The notes below the pieces were generated by a model, which saw nothing but the letters and a program-made list of their open reading frames with translations, was not told where the DNA came from and did not search any database. A program made the translations under genes and the position numbers. DNA of 64,000 nucleotides from Cystobacter fuscus DSM 2262 (lineage in GTDB: Bacteria > Myxococcota > Myxococcia > Myxococcales > Myxococcaceae), in contig NZ_ANAH02000016.1 in NCBI RefSeq assembly GCF_000335475.2, positions 45,974-109,973 on the forward strand, read 5' to 3'. Position 1 is the first letter of the stretch. Each line of letters starts with the position of its first letter. Shown here one piece after another: positions 1-7,984 of the stretch.

Positions 1-54
1 CACGCTCGCTCCTCGCGCGCCCGGGCTCTCGAGGGGTGGGCGCGGGGGCGGACC

Positions 55-828
55 CTACAGCATCTCCCCGGCTGGGGGCGCGGGGGTGAGGATCTCGCAG
101 CCCTCGCGCGTCACCAACACGGTGTGCTCGAACTGGGCCGACAGGCTCCCGTCCTCCGTGAGCACCGTCCACCCGTCCGGCAGCACCCGGATCTCCGGGC
201 GCCCCAGGTTCACCATGGGCTCGATGGTGATGACCATGCCCGAGCGCAGCGTGATGCCCGTGCCGCGCCTACCCACGTGCGACACATGGGGCGGCAGGTG
301 CATCTGGTGGCCGATGCCGTGTCCGCCGAACTCGCGCACCACGCTGCAGCCCTCCTGGCGGGCGAGCTCCTCGATGGCGGCGCCGATGTCCCCGAGCCGG
401 GCCCCGTGGCGCACCACCGCCACGCCCGCGTCGCGGCACCGGCGCGCCACGTCCACCACATGACGCGCCTCCGCGGACACCTCGCCGATGAGGAACGTGG
501 CCGAGGTGTCTCCGTGGAAGCCCCCCAGGCACGTGGTGACGTCCACGTTGACGATGTCCCCGGGCGCGAGCCGCTCGTCCGGGCGGGGGATGCCGTGGCA
601 GACGACGTGGTTGCGGCTGGTGCAGACCGCCGCCGGAAAGCCCTTGTAGCCGAGCTGGCTGGGGGTGCCGCCTCGCCTCGCCGTGTCCTCGCGCACCCAG
701 GCGTCGATGTCCGCCGTCGAGATGCCCGGGGCGAGCCGGGCCGCGACATGCGCGAGCGTCCCGGCCGCGGCCCGTCCCGCGTGCCGCAGCCGCTCGATAT
801 CCATTCCCTTGAGCAGTGGAATTCCCAT
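55..828 (-). CDS. map: Methionine aminopeptidase, type I
   Basis: Metal-dependent cytosolic peptidase that removes the initiator methionine from nascent proteins. The 257-residue product has the type I pita-bread fold signatures: DIVNVDVTT and GFHGDTSATF carry the first metal-binding aspartates, GGHGIGHQMH the histidine region, and TIEPM plus the late FEHTVLV segment the glutamates. The start at 828 (MGIPLLKGMDIERL) was preferred over an in-frame ATG at 927, because the 33 extra residues are Pro/Arg-rich, unlike the family, and would overlap the divergent lysR-like gene. The C-terminal stop lies near the window edge, so the gene is complete. It has no SH3-like N-terminal extension, the usual form in many bacteria. 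Confidence 0.93.
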   Translation of the reverse strand: MGIPLLKGMDIERLRHAGRAAAGTLAHVAARLAPGISTADIDAWVREDTARRGGTPSQLGYKGFPAAVCTSRNHVVCHGIPRPDERLAPGDIVNVDVTTCLGGFHGDTSATFLIGEVSAEARHVVDVARRCRDAGVAVVRHGARLGDIGAAIEELARQEGCSVVREFGGHGIGHQMHLPPHVSHVGRRGTGITLRSGMVITIEPMVNLGRPEIRVLPDGWTVLTEDGSLSAQFEHTVLVTREGCEILTPAPPAGEML

Positions 829-916
829 GGCGGGCAAGGTGGACCTGGGACGTCCGGGCGTCCAATGCTGTCTTGGCATTGGGACCGGAGTCCGGGAAGG
901 CGCTAGACTCGGGGCC

Positions 917-1198
917 GTGAGCCTCACGCACCTCCAGTCCTTCGTCGCGGTGGCCGAAGAGGGCCACGTGGGCCGCGCCGCGCGCCGGCTGCACCTGTCC
1001 CAGCCCCCACTCAGCCGTCACATCCTGTCGCTCGAGGACGAGCTGGGAACGCCGCTCTTCGAGCGCACGCCGCGCGGCATGCGGCTGCTGCCCGCGGGCA
1101 CGGCCTTCCTCGCCCACGCCCGCCGCATCCTCGCCGAGGTGGACGCCGCGGTGCTCACCGTGCGCAAGGCCGCGGTGGACGTGCCCGAAACGAACTGA
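917..1198 (+). CDS. LysR-type HTH domain protein, truncated (no effector domain)
   Basis: The 93-residue product is only the N-terminal winged-helix DNA-binding domain of a LysR-type regulator: SLTHLQSFVAVAEEGHVGRA, then LHLSQPPLSRHILSLEDELG and FERTPRGMRLLPAG, ending after the linker helix. Full-length members are about 300 residues with a substrate-binding-like domain, which is absent here; the stop at 1196-1198 follows directly. GTG at 917 is the start that matches the family N-terminus. It is divergent from map, with 88 bases between starts. It could be a remnant pseudogene, or a stand-alone DNA-binding protein; the intact domain and clean codon use do not settle this. Confidence 0.75.
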   Translation: MSLTHLQSFVAVAEEGHVGRAARRLHLSQPPLSRHILSLEDELGTPLFERTPRGMRLLPAGTAFLAHARRILAEVDAAVLTVRKAAVDVPETN

Positions 1199-1335
1199 AG
1201 GCCCCGCGCACGACGCGGTGCAGCGCGGCCGGGTGCCCGCCCCCCGGCATGCCGGCCCCCGGTGTTTCGGCGGAGAAGACCTTGGAAGTGTGGCCGCTCG
1301 GGCTTACTCTAGAAATAGAGTCCACCGGAGCGCAC

Positions 1336-2379
1336 ATGGCCGATTCCTCCCAACTCGATCTCTTCACCGGGGCGCCCAGCCCCACTCCCGCCAAGGGACG
1401 GCGGCGCGGGCAGGGCGAGCCCATGGGTCCCGCCGAGCAGCCCGACGACGTCCGGGCCCTGGGCGAGCGTCTTCCCCCGGCGCTCTACCTGGGCACTTCC
1501 TCGTGGACGTTTCCCGGGTGGAAGGGGCTCGTCTACGACCGGGAGGCCACGCCGGCGCGGCTGTCGCGCGAGGGGCTCGCCGCGTACGCCCAGCACCCCG
1601 TCCTGCGCACCGTGGGGGTGGACCGGACCTTCTACGCGCCCATCCCCGCCGCCACCTTCGCCGAGTACGCCGCCCAGGTGCCTCCGGGCTTCCGCTTCCT
1701 CGTGAAGGCCCACGAGGCCTGTACGCTCGCGCGCTGGCCGGTGCATGCGCGCTATGGCGACGTCCGAGGTCAGCCCAATGCCCGCTTCCTCGATGCCGCC
1801 TACGCGGCCGACCTCGTCGTGGGGCCGTGTGTCGAGGGCCTGGGGGAGAAGGCCGGTCCCATCGTCTTCCAGCTCCCGCCGCAAGACGTCCAGGAGTTCG
1901 GTGGCGTGGGCCCCTTCATGGAGCGGCTGCACACCTTCCTCGCCGCGCTCCCGCGGGGTCCGCTGTACGCCGTCGAGGTCCGCAACGAGGCCCTGATGAC
2001 GGAGGCCCTGGGCCAACTGCTCGCCGACGCGGGGGCCTGTCCCGTGCTCGCCGTGTGGAAGAACCTGCCGCCCGTCGAGCGGCAGACCGTCCGCCTGCGC
2101 GCCTTGCAGGCACCCGCGCTCGTGGTGCGCTGGATGCTCCCGCCGAACCTGGACTACGAGGAGGCTCGCAAGCGCTACTTCCCCTTCGATCGGCTCGTGG
2201 ACGAGGACTCGCGCACCCGCGAGGGCATCGCCCGCGTCGCCACCGCCGCGCTGAACCTGGGCCGGCCCGTCTTCGCCACCCTCAACAACAAGGCCGAGGG
2301 CAGTGCCCCCCTGTCCGCCATCCACCTGGCGCGCAGCGTCATCTCACGCACCGCGTCCAGTTCCGCCGTGACGCCGTGA
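1336..2379 (+). CDS. DUF72 (YecE) family protein
   Basis: The 347-residue protein has a Gln/Pro/Arg-rich N-terminus of about 45 residues, then a DUF72 TIM-barrel-like domain: YLGTSSWTFPGWKGLVY, VGVDRTFYAPI, GFRFLVKAHEACT, and the late VFATLNNKAEGSAP segment. The family has no firmly established function. The ATG at 1336 was chosen because GGAG lies 8 bases upstream and the next upstream start (1249) adds residues not seen in the family. No operon partner is obvious: the previous gene ends at 1198 and the next starts near 2466. Confidence 0.88.
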   Translation: MADSSQLDLFTGAPSPTPAKGRRRGQGEPMGPAEQPDDVRALGERLPPALYLGTSSWTFPGWKGLVYDREATPARLSREGLAAYAQHPVLRTVGVDRTFYAPIPAATFAEYAAQVPPGFRFLVKAHEACTLARWPVHARYGDVRGQPNARFLDAAYAADLVVGPCVEGLGEKAGPIVFQLPPQDVQEFGGVGPFMERLHTFLAALPRGPLYAVEVRNEALMTEALGQLLADAGACPVLAVWKNLPPVERQTVRLRALQAPALVVRWMLPPNLDYEEARKRYFPFDRLVDEDSRTREGIARVATAALNLGRPVFATLNNKAEGSAPLSAIHLARSVISRTASSSAVTP

Positions 2380-2465
2380 GTCCCTCCGTGTGTGGAAGGG
2401 AGTAGGACAGTGTGTGCGACTGAAGGGGCGTGGAGCATGGCACGTGGCTTGCTGAGGGGGAGGGT

Positions 2466-2714
2466 ATGAGATCGGTCCTTGTTGCGGCTTTGGTGGCACG
2501 CATGGCAGCGGCCGGTGGTGCGGGTCCCGGCGTCGAAGAGCAGGCGCAAATCGTGCCAGCGGGTGATACCTGGGAAGACGTGCGTAAACATTTCTCCGCC
2601 CTGCGCAACGAAGTCTCCACCTTGGAGGCCGAGTTCCAGGCGGCCCGGGAGCAGCGACGCCTGGACGCGGTGCGTCGCCATGAAGAGGCTGACCGCGTGC
2701 GTCGTGGCCAGTAG
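2466..2714 (+). CDS. Small hypothetical coiled-coil protein
   Basis: An 82-residue product that I do not recognise. The first 20 residues are Ala/Val-rich ([20 protein letters not shown]) and could be a weak export signal. The C-terminal half is charged and likely a coiled coil ([16 protein letters not shown], then an Arg/Glu-rich tail). A purine-rich run ending in GGGAGGGT stands before ATG 2466; GTG 2430 is an alternative in-frame start. The 3' end overlaps the proposed start of the downstream Smr gene by 35 bases in another frame, which supports co-transcription but also leaves the Smr start open. Confidence 0.5.
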   Translation: MRSVLVAALVARMAAAGGAGPGVEEQAQIVPAGDTWEDVRKHFSALRNEVSTLEAEFQAAREQRRLDAVRRHEEADRVRRGQ

Positions 2715-3021
2715 TGAGGGGGACGAGGACGCCGGGTTCGATCCCGAGGCGCCGGTGGCGCTGCCGTTGGATGGGAACCTGGATCTGCATCCGTTCCACC
2801 CCCGGGACGTGAAGGACGTCGTCACCGAGTATCTCTGGGCGTGCCGTGAAGCCGGGGTGCTCGACATCCGCATCATCCACGGCAAGGGCACGGGCGCGTT
2901 GAGGCGCACCGTCCAGTCACTTCTCCCCAAGCTTCCCGAAGTGGAGTCCTTCCGGTCCGCGACCGAGGCCGATGGCGGCTGGGGCGCGACCTGGGTGCGG
3001 CTCAAGCCCCGGGAGTCCTAG
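2680..3021 (+). CDS. Smr domain protein
   Basis: A small MutS-related (Smr) domain protein of about 113 residues. The domain is recognisable from [11 protein letters not shown] (the LDLH motif), the central helices, [20 protein letters not shown] (the HGKGTG motif) and the closing [10 protein letters not shown] strand. Stand-alone Smr proteins bind or nick nucleic acids; in recent work on bacteria they cleave mRNA at stalled ribosomes. That activity is family knowledge, not visible here. ATG 2680 is the proposed start; GTG 2704 is an alternative that removes the overlap with the preceding small gene. It converges on the ferredoxin gene, with 3 bases between stops. Confidence 0.85.
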   Translation: MKRLTACVVASSEGDEDAGFDPEAPVALPLDGNLDLHPFHPRDVKDVVTEYLWACREAGVLDIRIIHGKGTGALRRTVQSLLPKLPEVESFRSATEADGGWGATWVRLKPRES

Positions 3022-3024
3022 GCC

Positions 3025-3345
3025 CTAGTGCGTCTTGGGATGGTCCTCCGGAAGAAGTTTCAGGACCTGCCGGTAGAAATCTTCCCGCTCGTGGAGGGGA
3101 TCCACCGCGTAGCAACCGCCCGGCGAGCCCTCGGGCCCCGGTGGCACCACGGCCATCACCCGAGCCTTGGGGCAGATGTCCATGCAGCTCACCTTGAGCA
3201 CCTTCACCTCGTCGCCATGGCCTTCCGCTTCCAGCCGGCGCTCCAGCCACTTCCTCAAGTCCAGGTTCTTGTTGCCCGAGCACTTCTTGCACACGAGCAC
3301 GAAGCCGGACTTCCAGGGCGGGCGCACGGGACGGGCGTCGGACAT
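3025..3345 (-). CDS. Thioredoxin-like [2Fe-2S] ferredoxin domain protein
   Basis: A 106-residue (2Fe-2S) ferredoxin-like protein of the thioredoxin fold. Four cysteines fit a cluster: VCKKCSGNKN near residue 20 and VSCMDICPKA near residue 60. The middle LRKWLERRLEAEG helix and the late ending ILKLLPED-type helix also match the family. Such proteins are electron carriers or predicted metal/redox proteins; the partner is not identifiable here. The start ATG at 3345 is the first methionine before the conserved domain; longer in-frame extensions are Arg/Ala-rich and lie antisense to nothing meaningful. It is downstream of, and in the same direction as, the large helicase gene, 80 bases away. Confidence 0.8.
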   Translation of the reverse strand: MSDARPVRPPWKSGFVLVCKKCSGNKNLDLRKWLERRLEAEGHGDEVKVLKVSCMDICPKARVMAVVPPGPEGSPGGCYAVDPLHEREDFYRQVLKLLPEDHPKTH

Positions 3346-3425
3346 GAAGGCAGGGTAACGACCGGCCTTCGCTTTGGCTCGTACACGGCATGTGGCCCCC
3401 TCGGAAGGCAGGGGGCCGGGCGGCC

Positions 3426-6137
3426 TCAGGACAGCCAGAAGTAGGCGGAGGCGATGAGGGAGCGCTTCTCGGTGACCTTGGCCTTGTTGGCGAGGTCCGC
3501 GATCTGCCGATCCTTGGCCGCGTAGCGCTTCTCCTCCTCGTTGCGCAGCGAGGCGAGCTTCTTGCGGTACTCGCGCTCGAGCCGCTCCGCATGGGCGCGC
3601 ACCTTCATGCGCTCGGCGGGCTCCTCCTGGGAGCACACGTGGCGGCGCGCCTCCTGCCAGGCCTCGCGCGCGCGCTCCACCGCCTCGCGCGACTCCAGCA
3701 GACAGTCCTCGGCGAAGCGGTCGGCGCGCTCGCGCGCCAGATCCAACTCCAGGGCATTGCGGCGCTCGGCGGCGCGCAGCACCTCGTCCTTGGCGGCCAT
3801 GAGCGCCTGCTCCTGCATGAGCGTCACGGACACGGGGGGCGGCTGGCGGCGGCGCTCCTCCTTGCCCACCAGCTTCATGAAGTGCTCGCCGTCCTCGAGC
3901 GGCAGGGCGCGGAAGCTCTTGCCGTCGCGCTCGAGCACCAGCACCAGGTGGAGCATGCGCTCCTCGGCCTTGAGGCCCGTCGTCTCGCACTTGTAGACGA
4001 ACCACCAGCCCTCGCTGCCCGCCAGGCGCGCGAGCCGCGCGGGCAGGCCGGCCGCGTTGAGCTGCAGGTAGTTGATGGCGTCGTGCGTCCTGTCGCGCAC
4101 GGCGTAGGCGGCCTTGGCCACCTGGAGCCGGCCCGAGGCGTGGCTGCCCAGCACCGAGCCCGTCAGCGCGCGCGCGCCCTGCTGGCGCTTCTCCAGCGCC
4201 TCCTTCGTCTGCGCGCCCGCCATGCGCAGCCGCCGCCGCACGTCCCCGTCGAAGCGCTCCATCAGCACCGAGCGCGCTTCCGTCATGCGCTCGCTGATGC
4301 GGCCCTCCATGTCCGAGCGCAGCTTGTCGAACGCCGCGTTGATGTCGTCCGGGTGGCGGCAGGACTGGTAGATGTCGAGGATGCGCCGCTCGAAGTCCAC
4401 GCCGCTCTCCAGCGCGCCGAGGATTTCATCCGATGCGCCGAACACGCCGTCGAAGAGGTTCAACTTCTTCTCGAGCAATTCGTACAGCCGCGCGTCCGCG
4501 GCGTTGCGCCGGTTGAGGAAGTTGATGACGAGCACGTCGCGCTGCTGGCCATAGCGGTGGCAGCGGCCGATGCGCTGCTCCACGCGCTGCGGGTTCCACG
4601 GCAAGTCGTAGTTCACCACCAGGTTGCAGAACTGGAGGTTGAGGCCCTCGGCGCCCGCCTCGGTGCAGATGAGGATCTGCGTCTTGTCGCGGAACTCGTT
4701 CACCAGCGCGCGGCGCTCCTCGGGGCCGCCGCCCGAGTCGCCCGAGAGCAGGGAGATCTTCCCCTCGTAGCCGTTCTGCGACAGCAGGGTGCACAGGTAC
4801 TGCTGGGTGCGCTTGGACTCGGTGAAGATGAGCGCCTTCTCCGGCCAGCCCTGGCCCTTCATCACCTTGAAGGTGCGCTCCATCGCGCGCAGCAGCGCCT
4901 CGCCCTTGGCGTTGACCTTGATGGAGTCGGCGAGGTCCGCGTACTGCTTGAGCTCCCACATCTCGTTCTCGAGCGTGCGGATGCTCACGGGCTTGCTGGA
5001 GGAGTCCTCCATCCACTCCTCGCCCTCCTCGGCGAACTGCCTGGCTTCCTCGGGCTCGAAGAAGCCCAGGGCGCGCTGGCCCAGGCGTGCCGCCTCCAGG
5101 CGCTTGATGAGGTTCTCCGAGAGCCGGCGCAGGGTGGGGGCGATGGCGTAGGTGGAGGAGGCCAGGAGCTTGCGGTAGCAGAGCGTGAGCAACGTCTTCT
5201 TGCCCGGCTCGATGGCGGCCACCTCGGAGCGCCGCAGGTACTCGCTCACCTTCTCGTAGAGATCATGCTCCTCGGGCGAGGGCGCGAAGTCCTCCACGAT
5301 GGAGCGGCGGTTGGTGTAGCGCACGTACTCGCGCACCTGGCGGCGCAGCGTGCGCTGCACCACGGGAGCGAGCCGCTCCTTGAGCTCGGTGGCGACGTCG
5401 CCGGGCAGTCCGCCCGTCTCGCCCTCCAGCCGGTAGCGGCTGCGGAAGGCGTGCTCGGGGCCGAGGATCTGCTCGTCCAGGAGCGTGACGAGGCCGAACA
5501 GCTCCATCAAGTCGTTCTGCAGGGGCGTGGCGGTGAGCAGCAGCTTGGGGCGGCCCTGGAGGGCGGCGCGCAGGGCCTGGCCCGTCTTGTGTCCGGCCTT
5601 GTAGGCGTTGCGCAGCCGGTGGGCCTCGTCGATGACGACCACGTCCCAGGGGATCTCCGCCACGAGCGAGGCCTTGTTGGCGGCGAACGGGTGCGAGCAG
5701 ATGACGGGGAAGGGCTGATCGAAGCAGTTGCCCGTGGCGCGCACGGTGCGCCCGTCCACCATGACGGACTCGAGGTCGAACTTCTCGCGCAGCTCGCTGT
5801 TCCACTGCGCGCGCAGCACGGCCGGGGCGAGGATGAGGATGCGCGTCTTGCCCTCGGCCATGAGCTGGGCGAGCACCATGCCGGCCTCGATCGTCTTGCC
5901 GAGGCCCACCTCGTCCGCGAGCATGCAGCCGCCGCGCGAGAGCGAGTCCAGGGCGAAGCACGCGGCCTCGAGCTGGTGCGGGTTCAAGTCCACGCGCGCC
6001 TCGGCCAGCGCCCCGGCGAGCCGTTCGCGCGAGTCCGAGCTCTTGATGGTGAGCTCCTCCGCGAGCAACCGCTCGTGGAAGGGCGTCAACGCCTGCGCCT
6101 GCCCGGCTTCCGTGGAGAGCGCCTCCTCCGAAGCCAT
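3426..6137 (-). CDS. SNF2/RapA-like DEAD/DEAH-box helicase
   Basis: A 903-residue ATP-dependent translocase of helicase superfamily 2. Residues 50-330 form the SNF2 N-terminal lobe, with Walker A DEVGLGKT (75-82) and DEAH box (170-173). The C-terminal lobe has ALIFTESKRTQQYL, CTEAGAEGLNLQFC and the motif VI string QRIGRCHRYGQ. After it comes a long Arg/Glu-rich helical tail typical of RapA/HepA-like proteins. Likely roles are remodelling of DNA or stalled RNA polymerase. The start is uncertain: ATG 6275 adds 46 residues whose first codons have AT-rich third positions, so 6137 was preferred. It borders the accessory island, and some SNF2-like proteins belong to defence systems, but no partner methylase or nuclease is next to it. 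Confidence 0.88.
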   Translation of the reverse strand: MASEEALSTEAGQAQALTPFHERLLAEELTIKSSDSRERLAGALAEARVDLNPHQLEAACFALDSLSRGGCMLADEVGLGKTIEAGMVLAQLMAEGKTRILILAPAVLRAQWNSELREKFDLESVMVDGRTVRATGNCFDQPFPVICSHPFAANKASLVAEIPWDVVVIDEAHRLRNAYKAGHKTGQALRAALQGRPKLLLTATPLQNDLMELFGLVTLLDEQILGPEHAFRSRYRLEGETGGLPGDVATELKERLAPVVQRTLRRQVREYVRYTNRRSIVEDFAPSPEEHDLYEKVSEYLRRSEVAAIEPGKKTLLTLCYRKLLASSTYAIAPTLRRLSENLIKRLEAARLGQRALGFFEPEEARQFAEEGEEWMEDSSSKPVSIRTLENEMWELKQYADLADSIKVNAKGEALLRAMERTFKVMKGQGWPEKALIFTESKRTQQYLCTLLSQNGYEGKISLLSGDSGGGPEERRALVNEFRDKTQILICTEAGAEGLNLQFCNLVVNYDLPWNPQRVEQRIGRCHRYGQQRDVLVINFLNRRNAADARLYELLEKKLNLFDGVFGASDEILGALESGVDFERRILDIYQSCRHPDDINAAFDKLRSDMEGRISERMTEARSVLMERFDGDVRRRLRMAGAQTKEALEKRQQGARALTGSVLGSHASGRLQVAKAAYAVRDRTHDAINYLQLNAAGLPARLARLAGSEGWWFVYKCETTGLKAEERMLHLVLVLERDGKSFRALPLEDGEHFMKLVGKEERRRQPPPVSVTLMQEQALMAAKDEVLRAAERRNALELDLARERADRFAEDCLLESREAVERAREAWQEARRHVCSQEEPAERMKVRAHAERLEREYRKKLASLRNEEEKRYAAKDRQIADLANKAKVTEKRSLIASAYFWLS

Positions 6138-6705
6138 CACCGCCGCCGCATCCGCCACCACCCGCAACTCCCTGAATTCCCTCGCCTCCGCCAAGCGCCT
6201 GTCTCCGTCCGTGTCGTGCGTCGCTACACAGGCGTGTAGCACGATTGGGCGGCCATTTTGGGGAGCGAAACGCATCTGTAAAGGGGGTCTTCGCGGGGGC
6301 CCAGAATTCGGCCCCGGCGGGCTTGGCACGGTTTTTTTTCGGGAGTGTCGGGTGGAAGGGACGCGCGGCGCGAGAATCCGCTTGACGGCGGGTACGGGCC
6401 GGGCCCCTTTTCCTCGAGGCTCATCGGGATTTCGGAGCAGACGTTCCGCCCGCATGGGCCACGGGCTCCACCGCGAGGGCTGCCAGCGCTCGAGCTGTTG
6501 TCACGCTCGCGGCGCACCGCGACGGGCGGGTGGATTGTTCCTCTCACCGAGACACCTCTCGATCTCGAAAGCTCCAAAGACAGTAGGCCCCGGATGCTCA
6601 TTCACGCCCGGGAGTCCAGTTCCACTTCCGGGCATTCTGACCCATCGGGTCTGGACAGCGGTCCTACATCGCGAGTAGGAGGAGTCGCTCTTGGGAGGCA
6701 TGGAC
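6138..6705. other. Intergenic region between helicase gene and accessory island
   Basis: About 570 bases without a convincing gene between two divergent genes. It contains the likely promoter of the helicase, a T8 run at 6332-6339, and from about 6573 the upstream part of a direct repeat shared with 9789-9919. Base composition drops below that of the flanking core genes in parts, which fits an island border. Confidence 0.5.
6606..6633. promoter_or_regulatory. Inverted repeat upstream of kinase-like gene, copy 1
   Basis: GCCCGG (6606-6611) and CCGGGC (6628-6633) form a 6-base dyad around a 16-base spacer, about 70 bases before the start codon. The same element, with identical arms and nearly identical spacer, stands before the second copy, so it was duplicated or kept with the gene. 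It may be an operator or an mRNA hairpin. Confidence 0.4.
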
Positions 6706-7437
6706 ATGAGCGACACGCCAGAGTGGAAGGGACGTCGTCTGGGCTCGTATCAGTTGGGTGAGCGGTTCCCGGATATCCCAGAGGACGAAGGGCGCCTCTA
6801 TGCGGCGCACCATGTCGACACGGGGGAGCCCGCGCTGATCCTGATGCCGGGCTCCGGCGACGACTGGCGCACGTCCATCCCTTGGTGTGCGGAGACCACG
6901 AGGCTCACCGACCCGGACGCCCTGGTTCTTCACCCCAAGCGCGCGGAGGGGGCGAAGCCGCCGAGGTTCCACGCGCTGACCCTGGGCTTCATCCGCCTCG
7001 CGGGCTCCCTGGCGCAACTCGATGAGCGGGCGGATGTGCGGGCCCACTTCATGCGTGAGCCACGGCCCATCCGTTCACGGCACCGGGTCACGCGCTGGGG
7101 ACTCGCGGGCGTGGCTCTGGCGATGGGACTCGCCTTCCTGCTCTGGCCGCGCACGTCCGCGCCTCCGGAGATGCGCGCCTCACCCGACGACGCTCCCGTC
7201 CTCGTGAATCGACCGGGCCTTTCTTTTCCAGCCATCGCCTATCCGATGCCGGAGAAACCCTTGAAGGAGCAGGCCAGGCCCCCCTGCATGCCCGAAACGG
7301 AAGTGGAGATCAGGGGAGGCTGCTGGATGCGCCATCACCGTGATGCCCCCTGCCCACCGGGAACGGCTGAGTACCAAGGTGGGTGCTACGTGGCGGTCAA
7401 GAAGCCGGACCCTAAGCCCACCTCCATCCAGCCCTGA
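6706..7437 (+). CDS. Kinase-N-lobe-like single-pass membrane protein, copy 1
   Basis: A 243-residue protein. Residues 1-85 resemble a degenerate start of a Ser/Thr kinase (GRRLGSYQLGERF, then LYAAHHVDTGEPALILMPG, like the glycine-loop and VAIK strands), but the glycine-rich loop is not glycine-rich, the lysine is missing and no catalytic lobe follows. Residues 131-147 form one membrane helix. The extracytoplasmic tail has four cysteines in CMPETEVEIRGGCW and CPPGTAEYQGGCY, likely disulfide-bonded, a tail I associate with myxobacterial kinase-like proteins. The start ATG 6706 was chosen for the GGGAGG 7 bases upstream; ATG 6700 lies too close to it. Function unknown; a pseudokinase sensor or an immunity-type membrane protein are both possible. 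Confidence 0.72.
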   Translation: MSDTPEWKGRRLGSYQLGERFPDIPEDEGRLYAAHHVDTGEPALILMPGSGDDWRTSIPWCAETTRLTDPDALVLHPKRAEGAKPPRFHALTLGFIRLAGSLAQLDERADVRAHFMREPRPIRSRHRVTRWGLAGVALAMGLAFLLWPRTSAPPEMRASPDDAPVLVNRPGLSFPAIAYPMPEKPLKEQARPPCMPETEVEIRGGCWMRHHRDAPCPPGTAEYQGGCYVAVKKPDPKPTSIQP

Positions 7438-7500
7438 GCGCACGTTCCTGGCGGGCGGTTGTCGGCTATACGGAACACAGGACAACGCTGGAGACAGGCC

Positions 7501-7875
7501 ATGCTGAATGGAAGCGTCATCGGGCTCGCGGAAGCACTGGAGCAGATCACGGAGTACTGGACGCCGCGCATCATCGGGCGAGTCAATGACCAGTACATCA
7601 AGGTCGCCAAGCTGAAGGGTGAGCTGGTCTGGCACGACCACGCCGACGAAGACGAGATGTTTTTCGTCATCTACGGCAAGCTGACGATCCAGTTCGAGGA
7701 TCGCGACGTGCACCTCTCGCCCGGCCAGTTCTGTGTGGTGCCGAAGAAGACCAGGCACAATCCCGTAGCCACCGAAGAATGCGGCATCATGCTGATCGAG
7801 ACCGTCACCACCCAGCACACGGGCGACCTGATCGTGCCGCAAACCGTTCCGCTGGAAAAGCAGATGGGCTCATAG
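7501..7875 (+). CDS. Cupin domain protein
   Basis: A 124-residue single-domain cupin. The metal-binding motif 1 is visible as WHDHADEDEMFFVIYGKL (two His, a Glu), followed by LSPGQFCVVPKKTRHNP with the motif 2 glycine/proline and histidine. Small cupins of this type act as sugar or amine-binding enzymes or bind a metal without known reaction; the substrate cannot be read from sequence. The ATG at 7501 has GGAG 8-11 bases upstream. Its base composition is lower in GC than core genes, like its island neighbours. It sits 63 bases after the kinase-like gene and could be passenger cargo. Confidence 0.82.
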   Translation: MLNGSVIGLAEALEQITEYWTPRIIGRVNDQYIKVAKLKGELVWHDHADEDEMFFVIYGKLTIQFEDRDVHLSPGQFCVVPKKTRHNPVATEECGIMLIETVTTQHTGDLIVPQTVPLEKQMGS

Positions 7876-7984
7876 GACGGATATCGTGGAGGGCGTGAAC
7901 CCCTTGTGAGGACATGCCAGTCCATTCGACGCCGTGGTGGGTATCAACTCCCTTGTACTACCCACACATCGCGGAGGCTACCCG

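Larger units (their letters stand above)
6573..7437 (+). repeat. Direct repeat copy 1 (kinase-like gene with upstream region)
   Basis: About 0.86 kb repeated in the same orientation at 9789-10651. Similarity starts at a shared (a/g)gacagtagg block about 132 bases before the start codon and stops at the stop codon; the sequences after the stops are unrelated. Proteins differ at about 30 of 243 positions by hand alignment, so the duplication is not recent. Confidence 0.85.

Noticed and set aside
3390..6239. A 949-codon open frame on the + strand opposite the SNF2-like helicase
   Set aside because: It is the antisense shadow of a high-GC gene; its translation is low-complexity Leu/Ala/His/Arg and matches no fold.
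6324..6340. TGGCACG resembling a sigma-54 -24 element in the region before the island
   Set aside because: The invariant GC at -12 is replaced by Ts (T8 run) at the required spacing, and no gene begins at a fitting distance.
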